From Larix kaempferi (lineage: Eukaryota; Streptophyta; Pinopsida; Pinales; Pinaceae), in assembly GCA_027924585.1 (NCBI GenBank), contig BSBM01000320.1, forward strand, positions 1,555,501-1,619,500: DNA of 64,000 bases, in the 5' to 3' direction. The notes under the pieces are model-generated. The model was given only the letters and a program-made list of their open reading frames with translations, did no database searches and had not been told where the DNA came from. Made by a program: the position numbers and the translations under genes. Shown here one piece after another: positions 1 to 11,534 of this stretch (positions within the stretch are counted from its first letter, which is position 1; every line of letters starts with the position of its first letter).

Positions 1-621
1 AAAGGGGGGAGTTTTAATTTTTTCAATTTTTGGTTTGATTATGAAGTTTTGAGTTTTTTGAAAAGGGTTTCATTTTGAGGTGTGAATTTAATTACAAATT
101 GGGTTATTCCCAATTTGATCAATATTACAAAACTAGGTTAAACAATAAAAAAATAGTAATTGGGATTAAAAAATCACAAAAAAATTGTTTGGGTGAATAA
201 ATTACCTGACTAGATGAGAATGCATCGGTGAATTTGTCTCCTCTCCAGCTAAATCGAGCAACACGGATAGTTGAGTGGGCCACAAAGCGTCCTCGTCCAG
301 GGTCAATTTCGCCTCTATTCGCGTTTCTGATGCGTGAGTGTCGCGGGTGGTCGGCAATCGGCCAACTGTGTTTTTAAATTCATTTTTAGTTTTACATATC
401 GCGTACGCGATTTGTAATTACATAACGCGTACGCGTTTTTTAACTACATAACGCGTACGCGTTATTGTTACCTAGCCTACATGTCCAATGACATGTTAGG
501 CTCGGGTCTTACCATGGCAGGTGGTAAATATCATAAACGCGTTATGTTTTAGGTATCAGGAACGAGATTTGAAAAAAGTAGCATTGCATCTAAAGTGACC
601 CTCATCTTCTTGCACACACCC
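1..621 (-). mobile_element. Partial end of a second family-1 transposon (inverted relative to element 1)
   Basis: These bases are the reverse complement of the left end of element 1 (25262-25884), with only scattered differences. The segment ends at 619-621 in ACCC, which is the terminus GGGTGTGTGCAAG read backwards. It therefore represents the left end of another copy of the same large transposon, the rest of which lies before the window. It includes the palindrome array and the leader-exon region with its splice donor (complement of about 205-210). Host DNA resumes at 622 with TATA, a possible 4-bp target duplication. The junction coincides with the left limit of the duplicated host segment. 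The match is seen directly; that the rest of the element lies upstream is inferred. Confidence 0.85.
399..462. repeat. Subterminal palindrome array (family 1)
   Basis: Three 12-bp palindromes of the CGCGTACGCG type start at 399, 425 and 451, exactly 26 bp apart. This is the same phasing as in the matching array of element 1 at 25421-25484. They are probably protein binding sites of the transposon. Confidence 0.85.
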
Positions 622-959
622 TATAAATATTATTTATAAACACATTTATCTACATGCTATAATAACAAAAGAAAATATTACATAGGATTTAAATACCAAG
701 TGTTCTTTGCACAAAATAAATGTGTAGAATTTGAAGCTTCATAAAAATTTGCTAGAATGCATAGCTTCATAACATTGTGTTAGGCTACAAGGTAAGGATG
801 ATTCCAACCATAAATTCTACATGAATTTCAAAACCTAAGTTTTAGTTTTGATTCATTTCTCAATTGGATGTCTTATAGTTATCTATCCCTCCAAGCCAAT
901 TTTATTGCGCCTCTCCCTCCGCCCTCTAAAGCCAGTATGCGGGAGATCTTGTAACATGT

Positions 960-1385
960 GTCTGTCGAGTAACAAAATAATACAAAGTAAAAAGTAATAA
1001 ATGTTATGTGGGCCATAAACAAAAAAGAATAATAGAAAGTAAAAAGTAAATATGAGACTTCAACTAGAGAATTTAGAGCTTAGGATTAGGTGGTAAATAT
1101 TATGTCGGCCATAAACAAAAAAGAATAATACAAAGTAAAAAGTAAATATGAGACTTAAACTAGAGACTTTACTTTTTACCTTTAATACAAAGTAAAAAGT
1201 AAATATGAGAGTTTAGAGTGTTTGTCCAGTTTGTCTAGTAACAAAATAATACAAAGTAAACAAAAAAGAATAATACAAAGTAAAAAGTAATAAATATTAT
1301 GTCGGCCATAAACAAAACATAATAATACGAAGTAAAAAGTAAATATGAGACTTAAACTAGAGACTTTAGAGCTTAGTATTAAGTG
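960..1385. repeat. Degenerate tandem repeats, AT-rich
   Basis: The motif AATACAAAGTAAAAAGTAA, followed by TATGAGACTTAAACTAGAGA or a shortened form, recurs about six times with irregular spacing. The same array is found at 24460-24880 in copy B. Confidence 0.7.
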
Positions 1386-1464
1386 GCTCGGGTATTACAC
1401 TCAAGGAGCTATTCAAGGAGGCGGCGCTTGATAGAGCCTAGGATTTGGATCTGGGATGGTTTAG

Positions 1465-1590
1465 TTTGGATTCAAACTTAATTTTTTTTAGTTTGTTACA
1501 TCCTTGTCTCATGAATGCTCACCAAAATTAACTTTGGATACAAACTTAATTTTTTTTAGTTTGTTCTACCCTTGTCTCATGAATGCTCAC
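1465..1590. repeat. Short tandem duplication
   Basis: A unit of about 75 bp containing TTTTTTTTAGTTTGTT and CTTGTCTCATGAATGCTCAC occurs twice in direct succession, with slight divergence. It is repeated in copy B at about 24962-25087. Confidence 0.75.
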
Positions 1591-1760
1591 TTGATGACCC
1601 AAGGAAAAACAAGCTAACAAACAAGTAAAAATATCATTTTTAAATGTTTTGACTCTCTCTATACTTTGAAATATTGTCTATACTTAACAAATTGATTATG
1701 TATCTCCAACAACTTTGTTTGGGATTTTGTTACACATTAATACTTGGCTTTAAAATCCGG

Positions 1761-1764
1761 ACAA
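1761..1764. other. Empty insertion site of element 1 (ACAA)
   Basis: The host sequence reads GGACAAGTGTTATGG without interruption. In copy B the same site is split by the 18-kb element 1, with ACAA on both sides (25258-25261 and 43341-43344). This defines the 4-bp target duplication and the element ends. Confidence 0.9.
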
Positions 1765-2008
1765 GTGTTATGGCTATTAAATTTTACATGCTTAGCAATT
1801 GTTGAATGTATTGTCCAATGTAGTAAAGATAATTGTAAAATATAAGCTTATATGTTTATAATTTCTTACTACTCATCTCCATCGAACTTAAATATGTTCA
1901 TCCTCTTTAGTTTAGATGGAAGAAGAACTGTATACAATACTTTAAAGTTGTCTCTACTAAATAGTAATATGTTTTTGGCATTACTTCAATAATATTAACG
2001 GCTGTCTC

Positions 2009-2114
2009 TTCCCATTATACATACAGAATTTCTTCAAATGAGAAATAAAAAGATAATTATCTACCCATTATACATACAGAATTTCTTCAAATGAGAAATA
2101 AAAAGATAATTACT
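2009..2114. repeat. 53-bp tandem duplication
   Basis: A unit starting CCCATTATACATACAG and ending AAAAAGATAATTA occurs twice head to tail. It is present in both host copies (43591-43694 in copy B). Confidence 0.85.
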
Positions 2115-3175
2115 TTAAATTATTGAAAGAAACAATGAAATTTGAAATACTACCATTGATAGAATTTTGTTTGTAACATATAAGTATGAATTTGCGGTTT
2201 TGTAAAATAAAGTTATGCTATAAACAACATAAATATAGCATTTATCTCACCACGACTGATTCTTTTTATCGAGAATACAATGTCGCCAAGCTCTTTCGGT
2301 TCTTCCACAGTATGCACAGATCAATATTAAATCAAAATAATAGGGAACATATAAAACAAAAAGAATTCAACGGTGTTTTTACTTAAACAATGTAGTCATA
2401 TTTAAACTACTGAACCACTGAGTAGATATTGTCTCTAGGACATCCACACACAGCTACCATTCTACAGCAGGCAACCCTACATTGATTCTCAAAGAAAAAA
2501 TGAGTAAACAAAGAAAATATCATGATTGATTTGTATATTTAAAAAAGAAAACCATTGCAATTTTGGCTCTAATCCACAGCCCCACAGCAGGCGATAAGAT
2601 GATCTGAGAGGCATCTATAATTACAAGAACAGAATTCCATGGTATTATTGATGATACTAGCCAATGACTCACCTCCAGTATTTGATGTGTCACCCTAGAG
2701 AATGGTCCATTTACAAGCCATGAACTATTATATGAGACAACGGACTTGAAGCATCTTTGTGAGGTAGTGAAATGCTCGCAAATTATTTGTGTTTTTTTAC
2801 GAGTGTCAGCATGCAGATGACATGTTTTTTGCGCACTAGAAAAATGTTTCACTTGCAAATCTTTTACATAGACAAATTAGTCTCAATTTTCAGCTTGAAT
2901 TTGTAAGAAAAGACAATTTTCAATCGCAAATATTTTAGAGCAGCAAATAAGTCTCAAAATTTTGAGCATGCAGCCATTTCTGTCTGGCAAAATTTTATTT
3001 CTGTAAAATTAATTTACATTTTAATTTTGTATCGGTTGAAATTGGTTATCCAATATTTCATTTATATTATAATGGCTTAATGGATTCCATTAAATCCCAG
3101 TTAATGTACGAACTTGGTAATGGCTAGGCGAGAGCAGCAACGCCCCAAAATAGTAATTATGTTTTTAATCAACAA

Positions 3176-3775
3176 TCAAATTCTATGAAATCTACCAGTG
3201 GCAAGCGGTAGCGAGGAAGTAGGTGGTGCAGTGGGGACTTGGGCAGCGGAGGCGGCGGTGGTGGTGGTGGTGATGGGCCGTACGTAGCCGAAACGTGAAT
3301 TTGAGGACGACGAAGGAGGACGTTGCTGCTGAATGGGGAGATTGTTATTTGTTCTTCTGTTAGAAGTTGCTCCGACTCTTCTGGAATTAGCTGGAGGCGG
3401 CTGCTGCATGGAACGGCTTGTGTTGTTGTTGTTGCGGTTCCACTTTGCGTGTTTCCTTTTGCGGGAGACGCTGATCTGTCGGGACCGGAGCATGGCGCCA
3501 TTCAACTGGAGAGCTTTGTCTACGCTGTCCACATCTGAGAACTCCACGTACGCATATCCCTTTGGGTTCCCGAACTCATTTGTGGGAATGGTAATGCGGT
3601 TTACTGTCCCGCAGCACTCAAAATGTGTCTTCACATCTTGTGCTCTGCACCAATAGTCAACATTGTCTACGTAAACTGAATATCGTTCGAATTCTCCATC
3701 TTCTCCTTCTTTAATACGTATCGCCTCCTCTTGCAAATGCAGCTTCTTCCCCGATTTCTCAGAATTCATGGCCAT
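3176..3775 (-). CDS. Nuclear poly(A)-binding-protein-like RRM protein (PABPN1-like), copy A
   Basis: This is a 199-aa single-exon frame with one RNA recognition motif at about residues 32-105. RNP2 is VYVDNV (34-39) and RNP1 is KGYAYVEF (72-79). The pattern FxxCGTVNRxTI..FGxPKGYAYVEF is typical of the PABPN1/PABN family, which binds nascent poly(A) tails in the nucleus and controls tail length. The acidic and charged N-terminus is short, and the usual family coiled coil before the RRM is mostly missing. After a basic RKRKHAKWNR patch the tail is low-complexity (Asn, Gln, Pro, Ser, Thr), unlike the Arg/Gly/Tyr tail of canonical members. The start was chosen at the first ATG of the long frame; a second in-frame Met lies two codons later. 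Plant PABN genes normally have introns, so an intronless copy could be a retrocopy or a lineage-specific gene. The other copy differs at residue 94 (Ala here, Ser there). Confidence 0.75.
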   Translation of the reverse strand: MAMNSEKSGKKLHLQEEAIRIKEGEDGEFERYSVYVDNVDYWCRAQDVKTHFECCGTVNRITIPTNEFGNPKGYAYVEFSDVDSVDKALQLNGAMLRSRQISVSRKRKHAKWNRNNNNTSRSMQQPPPANSRRVGATSNRRTNNNLPIQQQRPPSSSSNSRFGYVRPITTTTTAASAAQVPTAPPTSSLPLATGRFHRI

Positions 3776-5449
3776 GTCGAGTTATTTACTATCACAGATT
3801 TTCTTTTCCTTTAAGATCAACCAATCTACTCTCAGTCTCAGTGAAAACCGAAACCACCCAGTATTTTAAGATTTGTCGCTTCACGGATTGTCGCCAACAT
3901 ATAACCGCTTTGGGATAGTAATTATATGGATCGATGCCTTATGGATTTGGTTTAACGAGTGGTATTGTAATTATATGGATCAATGCTTTTGGCAAAGATG
4001 TGTATGGCCACCGTCGGCTAAACAAAATTGAAACTGGACAATACAATAAAAGAAGACCCCGGCCATCATCTAAGGTTCCAATTCCAATCATTCAAGACAA
4101 ACTTTAAATCCAACTCTCACTCTTCACTTTTAACCAAATTTCCTGTGTCATCAATGATTAGAGACCAAGGAATGGAATGTGAATGTGAATGTAGAATCTT
4201 TCTTAGAAGTACCACTAAAGACGAAAGGAGTGTGGAGGATACTTTGCAATGTGAGGGCAAAAAGTTAAAATTTGCTTACATATCTTCTATCAGACTTTGG
4301 TTTTTAAAACTATGTAGGAGGTACAAAATTAAAAGTTAGAAGTTGAAAGAATCTTTGTTCCATCACTTTAATTATTTAAATTTGTATAATTTTTGGAGAT
4401 GTGGTTGTTATAGGATGGGATTTTAGCATTTTTATTTTTATTTTTATAGGAAAATGAAGGCATTCTTGTTGCATACATTTTCGAACCTTATTTTGTCTTT
4501 AGCATTAGGACCTAAGTTTCTAAAGGAAAAATTTAACATTAGAACCTCTTTTCCATTTTTAGGAGTTGTCTTATTAGGAGCATCCTCTTAGTGAAAAACC
4601 ACCTAATTGCCCCTAGAATATCACTTGGGGTCAAAGACCCTAGAGAGAGAACATGTGTCATGGTTGGAGACCTTCTTCATAGTGCTTGAGGCCTATAAGG
4701 TTCATTTTCCTATGCAAATCCCTTATTTTTCCTTCCAACCATGGCCGAGGTCCCTAGACCCATCACAGATGTCAAAAACCAATTGATGGAATCCATATCT
4801 CATATCCCACTTAGAGGACTCGTGTGTTGCTACATGGGCTCATTCAAGACACTTGAAGTTCATAAGATTCAACAATATTAGGAGGAAATTATTTTCCTTC
4901 ACCAACCATGTTCAATGACCTATGACCCATCCTTACTGGGTAAAGCTCCAAATGGCAGCCATATCCAACCTCCATGCCAGACAACCCCTATAGAGGGTTT
5001 GTTTTGAGGTTCGCAGGTGTTCTTCATGGCCATTGAACCAAAGAAATGGTGTCTACTACCTAAGGCCCAATTGTTTTCCTTTTCTAACTATAGAGTTAGA
5101 TATATAGAAGGCCTTGATTTAGGGATTGAGCCCTTTGTTTCCCCTCTAGCCATGTTTAGACCTCAAAGACCATTTTCAATGCAAAAATCTCACTCATGGC
5201 ACTTGTCTACCATGGCCTAGACAATGATTCATGGTGTGGTATCGAGACAAATTCTCGTTCACCACGTGTGTTGTGGTTTAATCATGGCGCTTGTATCTCT
5301 CTAGTAGGATAGATATGTTGTTGTGGATCAATACCCAGGCCTTGAGGGTTTTAACTTGGGAAACCCTCTTTCTCGTTTCTGCTGCCTTGCACTTGAATGT
5401 GCAAATTCAAGAGCTGGATATTACAGATCAAAGTGCCATCATTTGGGTT

Positions 5450-6130
5450 TCCCTTCGTTCCTCAGAGAATGATGTGCAATCGTTTGGGGGTTTTGAGTTT
5501 CCATTGAATTTGATAAGAACACATTGGAAGCACAGCATTCCTCGGAGATTTATGTGCAATTATTTGGGGATTTTTGGACCCCTTCATTCCTCAGAGAATA
5601 GTGTGCAATTATTTGGGGGGTTTTGTTTTCCAAACAATTTGATGGGAAGACATTGGAAGCACAAACCATTTTTCCTCTGCCCCCTGTATTTCCTAGAACA
5701 TTACGAAGGGAGGCTTGCACATTTAATGATTATGAGTAAACAAAAGGAGTCGAACATCAACTTCTTTAACTAGTTCTGCCTTTGTTTCTACTGGAGCTAC
5801 TCGCTTTGGTTCTACTCCTGCAGGAATTGGCTTTCTAACTGTTGCGGGGTCAACTCAATCAGCATCTTAGGGTTATCAGTCTTTACCTAGGTTGGAAACC
5901 CAGTGTTATCCATGGGAGGGCTCCTATATAGGGTTACATTAGGAAAAAGGCATGGTTTTGGACCGAAACGAGACTGGGGAGAATAATGTGAAATTTTTTG
6001 GGGTTTTGGTTTCCAAAGAATTTGACGGGAAGAGAGTGGAAGCAGTACGACGTTCCTCGGAGAATAATGTGCAACTATTTGAGGGTTCTGTGTTTCCAAA
6101 TAATTTGAGAGGAAGAGAGTGGAAGCATGG
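5450..6130. repeat. Diverged minisatellite, about five units
   Basis: A unit of roughly 80-100 bp with the core CAGAGAATNNTGTGCAAT, then TTTGGGGG..TTTCC.. and GGAAGA..TGGAAGCA, recurs near 5458, 5546, 5588, 5970 and 6055. The units are quite diverged and partly separated by other sequence. The open frames that run through this region (5291-5773 and 5952-6182) get their repeated peptides from these units, and I do not call them genes. The same array is at 47010-47685 in copy B. Confidence 0.6.
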
Positions 6131-7656
6131 TGAAGGAGCAAGGGCATTAGTGTCGGGTACCTCGAATATAAGCTATGACTAGATTTTTTTCTCTCTTCTC
6201 TTAAATGTGTCTTGTTTAGTTTTTTTACTCCAATGCCATTTTTTTAATTCTTTTATATCTATGACAACTCATGTTGATTCACTTAATATCTTATACAATC
6301 ATATACACGCTCTAAAATACATGTAGTACAATCCATAATTTTAAGTATCGTTTATGACCTGTCATAGTTCATTTTCAGTAGTTTCACATACTGTATATTT
6401 GTATGCACTTTTAGAAAAATCCAACCCTGAATGTGAATGCGGTTCTAACTGAGACCTATTGTGAGTTGGAACAATGGTATTCTTGGGTTTTTTAACCTAT
6501 GTCCATTGCAGCTTTTCAACTCTTGCAAATTTAATTTAGAGCTTCTTTTTACCACTTCTCTCATGGGCCTTGGAAAGAAGCGTTTTGGCTCTTTTCAAGA
6601 TCATAGGAGGAGGCCCGAATTGTTTCATAATAAGGATAGTCTCCTAGATCAACGAGGAAAATGTAAGTAGCTTCCATTGTAGTAACAAAGTAGGAGCAGA
6701 CATAATTGCAATGAGGACAATGATTTCAACAATTGATGTGCTATTTAAGTTGCCGACAAATTCCTCCTTGAGCTTCTTCTGAGGATCGAGGCAGTCACTA
6801 GAGGACTTCATTGAAATATCATGAATATAGAATATTCTTCCACTCCAACGTGGAACATAAGCCATTCTCTATATTTGACGAATACATGTGCTTTGTAATT
6901 ACATTTGTTTTCCTCGTATATGGGTGCCTCTCGGTACATTGAGCCATTTCTTCAAATCCATTCCTCTTAATACTTTTGTATAGTATTGCAAATGGGTTTA
7001 TTTGATTTAGTGATTTGTTGTAGCTCTCATTAGTATTAATTTTTCCAGATGGAATGTTAGATAGGTCAAAACGCGGTTTTCACACACCTGTCACAATGTT
7101 ACCATTTAAAGATGGAAAATCATAATAACTTGAAAACTACAATATCAAATCCTTCTGCCAAAGTTTATGCTAGAGAATTCACACGATACAGATTTAACTA
7201 TTCTTGAAAAGTTATTGCCACAAGCTAATATATCAAAGAACCTTGCAGATGTGCTAACAATTAGTATTTTCTAGAAGTTACAAATTTCTTTGCTAGTAAT
7301 ATCTTGCTTAGCAATTGATTTCTCTCATTCAATTCAACTCTTCTCTGATGGGTTCCCTACTTTAAATATCTATCTCTTCTCCTGCAGGATCTACTTAAAC
7401 AGTTGTGGCTGTAGATTTCATCCAAATTTTCATGTGTAGGGTTTACGTATTTCTTTTTTTTTTACATTTCATGCATGGCACTAGGTTTTGAAATCCTCCT
7501 TATTGTGGACAGTTCGTGCAAATAGAGACCCACAGTGGCTTCAATGTTGGCATAATTTGGTAGGTGGTTTGGCCGTTGGACAGTTTATTTTTATTGGTCA
7601 TGGCCGGGACTAATGACCGAATCCTTTTCTACCAACCCAAACATAGATTAATTCTC

Positions 7657-7805
7657 ATACTTATTAGATTACCTATTAACAAGTCCTTCTCATCCCGTCC
7701 TTATCGAAAAAAAGAGTCATTATAATAGATTAATTCTCATACTTATTAGATTGCCTATTAAAAGGTCATTCTCATCCCGGCCTTATCGAAAAAAGAGTCA
7801 TTATA
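7657..7805. repeat. About 80-bp tandem duplication
   Basis: The unit beginning ATTAATTCTCATACTTATTA and ending GAGTCATTATAAT is present twice head to tail. It is shared with copy B at 49200-49360. Confidence 0.85.
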
Positions 7806-8274
7806 ATACTTACCTTCTCGATGAGGTAGTCTGTAGAAGGACTGATTGACCGATATGTTATATATGTTGTCATAAAGTCTTGTCTTTTCTAGCACTAGAG
7901 GCAAATTGGATGGATTCATTAATTAGGAAAGTGACAAGTGAAGTAGTCTTTCCTTTCTGTCTTTGTGCCTTTTGAAAAACAGCAATAGGGTATTTCCTCA
8001 CGGGCGATAGCGATGTAATCTTTATTATTCCTGGTGAGTGGTAGTAATGTCGGCTCTCCCGATGAGCAACGTGTTACGGTTTAGTTGACTAACGGTTCTA
8101 AATAATATTGGGTCACCAGTAAAAATGGATATGTTAATACACAGTAACATCACTTATTCCCAACGCAGGCTTTCTAAAGAATGGTGTGATCTACACCAAC
8201 TACATGCACAATGAATCACATGGACATTGTATGCACTCTGCGTAGTCTTCTATGTAATATTTATTACTCTAGAT

Positions 8275-8278
8275 ATAT
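8275..8278. other. Empty insertion site of element 2 (ATAT)
   Basis: The host reads CTAGATATATGATGC here. In copy B the 12.7-kb element 2 sits in this site, flanked by ATAT at 49828-49831 and 62488-62491. Because the site is ATATAT, a shift of the boundary (for example a TA duplication with TGGGTG termini) cannot be excluded. Confidence 0.85.
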
Positions 8279-9777
8279 GATGCTTTAATGAATAGAAGGA
8301 AGATTAAAGAGAATCAAGATTTAAAGGAAATACCAAAATGACCTTATGTATTGTGACAACATCTCCACCATACTTACTAGATAGTAAATATCTCGCTACT
8401 CTAGATGCAACAATGATCCACCAATAATTAACAGTCAACAATGATTATGTAATCAATCTTCCAATTGTCAATGATGAATGTTATTCTTGGAGGAATATGA
8501 TATTTATAGCCCATGTTTGACAATGTTTTCACCGTGATAGAGCTATTTGAGATTTGCGATTTATCTGAGAGAACTAGCATAAATCCCTTCTTCAATTAAC
8601 TAGTGCATGCGATTTTTCTTGATAACTATTGTTTAATCTAATGATTGTTACCTTTCTCTTGTTATACAACGATAACAGTATTGATGACACCTTCCATAGG
8701 TTTTGTCAATAGATGGTGTGAAAACCGTAGCATATATTCTTTAGACCGATTCAACATGTGCCTCTGGAGGATCCCGGACTACCTCACATTCATGTGTTAG
8801 TTAACTCTTCCGGATGAGGGACTGGTCTATCAATCTGGTGCATATTTACCCGTGTTTAAAATTATTTTCGTTAGCATTGTTGAATATGGAATTAGTTTCT
8901 CATGTGCGTTCCATTTCTTGTTTTCCTTCGCTTTAATAACTTGTGTCGGAATTCTAAACAGCTATTTTCTTGACAAGTTTATTTTAAATCCAATGATCAT
9001 TTTCCTTTTGGCTTTTATCCTATGCTTTTTATCATGTAAGTGTTGCAAAACTCTCTGATTTTTCTTGAGTTTTTCAGGCTGTGAGGTTTTCATCCTCAAT
9101 TTCCTTAATTCAATGAAGTTTTGTTTCTAATATGTAACTCTCGGATACATGTAGACGAATCTCCTTGATCGAGCAATAAAGATGGTGGAATCCACTTAAG
9201 CTAACTGTCTAACTGAAACCAATAATAAACTAAGTGCGTGCAGTTTCAAAGATAAAATAAATATAGAATGATGGAAGCAAATAACAAGATTTAACTATTT
9301 TCGTTAAGAAATATTTGTGAAGAGGGAGTCTGCTTTCCTAGGGAGACTCTCACTCAATCACTCTAAGTTTTCTTTGAAGGTCTCCACCTCCACAGCAATG
9401 GTTTTTTATAAATATCTCTAAGAATATATGCTTCTTTGCTTGGACTTCATGACCTACACTGTGATTCCAGACCAAAAGAAAGTGATACTTCTCACGCATG
9501 CATAAAGCTTTAGATCCTCTAGTTTTTTTAAGAAACGCTACACTCACAGCTTGTGGTTCAATCTCAAGTCTTTAAATTTGGCACGCACATATTCTTCTCT
9601 AACTATGGTAGCTTCATGATGGGTTAAATACTCAATTAATGGATTTTCATTTTCAATCTAATACCACACTCCAAATCTCTCCCCAGTTTTTCAAAGACTA
9701 AATGTTTAACCCTTGATTGGATACAACTGCAACGCTTGCTGTTGGATTAGTGATAAGCTTGCTAGGATTCTTGTGAG

Positions 9778-11529
9778 TTTTTCATTAAATTCAATCACTT
9801 GGGATACAATTTTCCAAGCTATTTCTAATAGGTTATTTCCTCTCAATTAGAAACATAAATGGATTGGTCATTGTATAAACTTTGGAAACATCTCAATCTA
9901 TCTATTCAATAATAAATCAACATTTTCACCAAGCTACATATCCAAATCCAAATCCCTAAAGCTAAAGAATCAATGATTTTGAAGTTTAATTCCATATTAT
10001 TAGATACTTTTAGAAATGATGATGCATAATTTGAGCACCGCACTAAAAAAAGTGTTCATATGTGACTTGATTATATGGAATACAAATTGGACAAGAGCTT
10101 CCATTTCCCCTATTTTACTTCTTCCCTCAGTATTCCCCATGCTTTCAAGCCTCACCTTGCTACCATACCTACTCATCCTCTTTCTTCTTCTTCCATTATT
10201 CCTTCATCCTCACTTTTTGTATAGTGGTGTCACTATTGTAAGACACATTCCCATTATTCTACACAATGTTGGGTGGTGATTCAACACTAGACCACCACTA
10301 AAGCCTTATAGGTTTACCAACAATTTGCACAATATTTAAACCAAACTCTACCCTTTAACCCCATATTGAGTCTAACAACATCTCTCTTTTGAACCCTACC
10401 TACCCCAAGCCCACTCGGATCTTGATGTCTCATGATTACTTTCCAGCTCATCATGAAATATTATTTACCTTTAACTATCACATTATCACAACCCTATTTT
10501 TTTATAATGGAAAACATAATAATCTTCTCTTCACCACCTTGGTAACCTCTTTCCAGGTTCCAAAAGCAATCCATGTAAACCCTTGTCACCCTCGTGAGGC
10601 TAAAGATGAAGGATCCTAATTTTGGCTAGACAAAAATGTGCCAGTGTTTCTTTTCATGGCATGATTGATTATGAAATTATGAATCTTCATAGTTTTGATT
10701 TAACTATCAGTATACCATATAAACATAAGCGCAGCACCATCTAAAATGCTCCTCCCAATATATATCAATGCTCAATTTCCAAGCTTCCTAATGACCTGGC
10801 AAGTTTCAAATCTTGCGTGATTCTTTTTTCTGTGTAAATGTTTCCCTTGAACATGGTCTGGAAATATGCTAGAGAGACTTGAATCCTGGTGGAGGCAATA
10901 GCAGTTCCCCACATTCACCTCCTTGCTATCACCAACCACCTCCCTACATTCACTGACCTATCAAGCCACTATTGACGGCTTGTTGTTTTGAGTGGGTAAT
11001 GTTCAAGGATAAAACCTAAGTCCATGCTAGGTATTAATGTTGTCACGGGTTGGTAGTTTTACACTACATCTGTTGCTAAGGAATTTTAAATGATCATAGT
11101 GTATCTGTTTATAGTGACCCTGATAAGTTAATTTTATTACTTCATAACAAATAACCACAAAAGTAGGTCAAGAAGACTAAGGGAGTACATCCAACATGGG
11201 TAAAAAGTCAGAGCACAAGAACAAATCTTAGATCAACAATTTTTTTAGCTAAAAGTTAAATGTCTAGCTAAGGGAATATATAAAATATGGTGCAAGTACC
11301 AGAAGGATGCCAGAAACTAAAATGTGTTGGTGTTGCATCAAAGAGAGGATGTCAAATCCTATTGGAATTGGTTGCTAAGGACGAGGGAGAGAGCTATGAA
11401 TCAATTTCCTCATGGAATTCATCAATGACTATGAAAGTGCCAATGCACTGGGGGATGATATCCTCTCAGGAGTAGTCATGGATGAGAGATATGGATTCTC
11501 TATCCGGTTGAGATCGAAAGAGTGAGGAA
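9778..11529. other. AT-rich intergenic DNA, no gene recognised
   Basis: This continues the host segment of copy A beyond the part of copy B that is visible. Small open frames (for example at 10016-10279 and 10389-10619) have no domain or codon signature that I can recognise. Confidence 0.6.
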
Positions 11530-11534
11530 GTCCA
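11530..11534. repeat. Target site duplication GTCCA (left) of solo LTR 1
   Basis: GTCCA directly precedes the TGTAATATCCC terminus and is repeated immediately after the element at 15872-15876. A 5-bp duplication is the usual size for plant LTR retrotransposons. Confidence 0.85.

Larger units (their letters stand above)
622..9777. repeat. Segmental duplication, copy A (uninterrupted)
   Basis: This stretch recurs in the same orientation later in the window. Bases 622-1764 match 24122-25261 (offset 23497). Bases 1761-8278 match 43341-49831 (offset 41580, then 41553 after a 27-bp indel near 2436-2464). Bases 8275-9777 match 62488-64000 (offset 54213, then 54223 after a 10-bp insertion near 62966). 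Differences are sparse substitutions and these small indels. Copy A has no insertion at the two places where copy B carries large transposons. Apart from the RRM gene at 3176-3775 I find no supportable gene in it: the remaining open frames are short, mutually overlapping and have no recognisable domain. Confidence 0.95.

Noticed and set aside
5291-6182. 160-aa and 76-aa frames with repeated FGGF..GRHWKH-like peptides
   Set aside because: They are interrupted readings of the diverged minisatellite, with stops between units. Conservation in copy B reflects duplication of the DNA.
8852-9058. 68-aa hydrophobic frame conserved at 63075-63281 as a small membrane protein gene
   Set aside because: Conservation is fully explained by the segmental duplication; no independent support.
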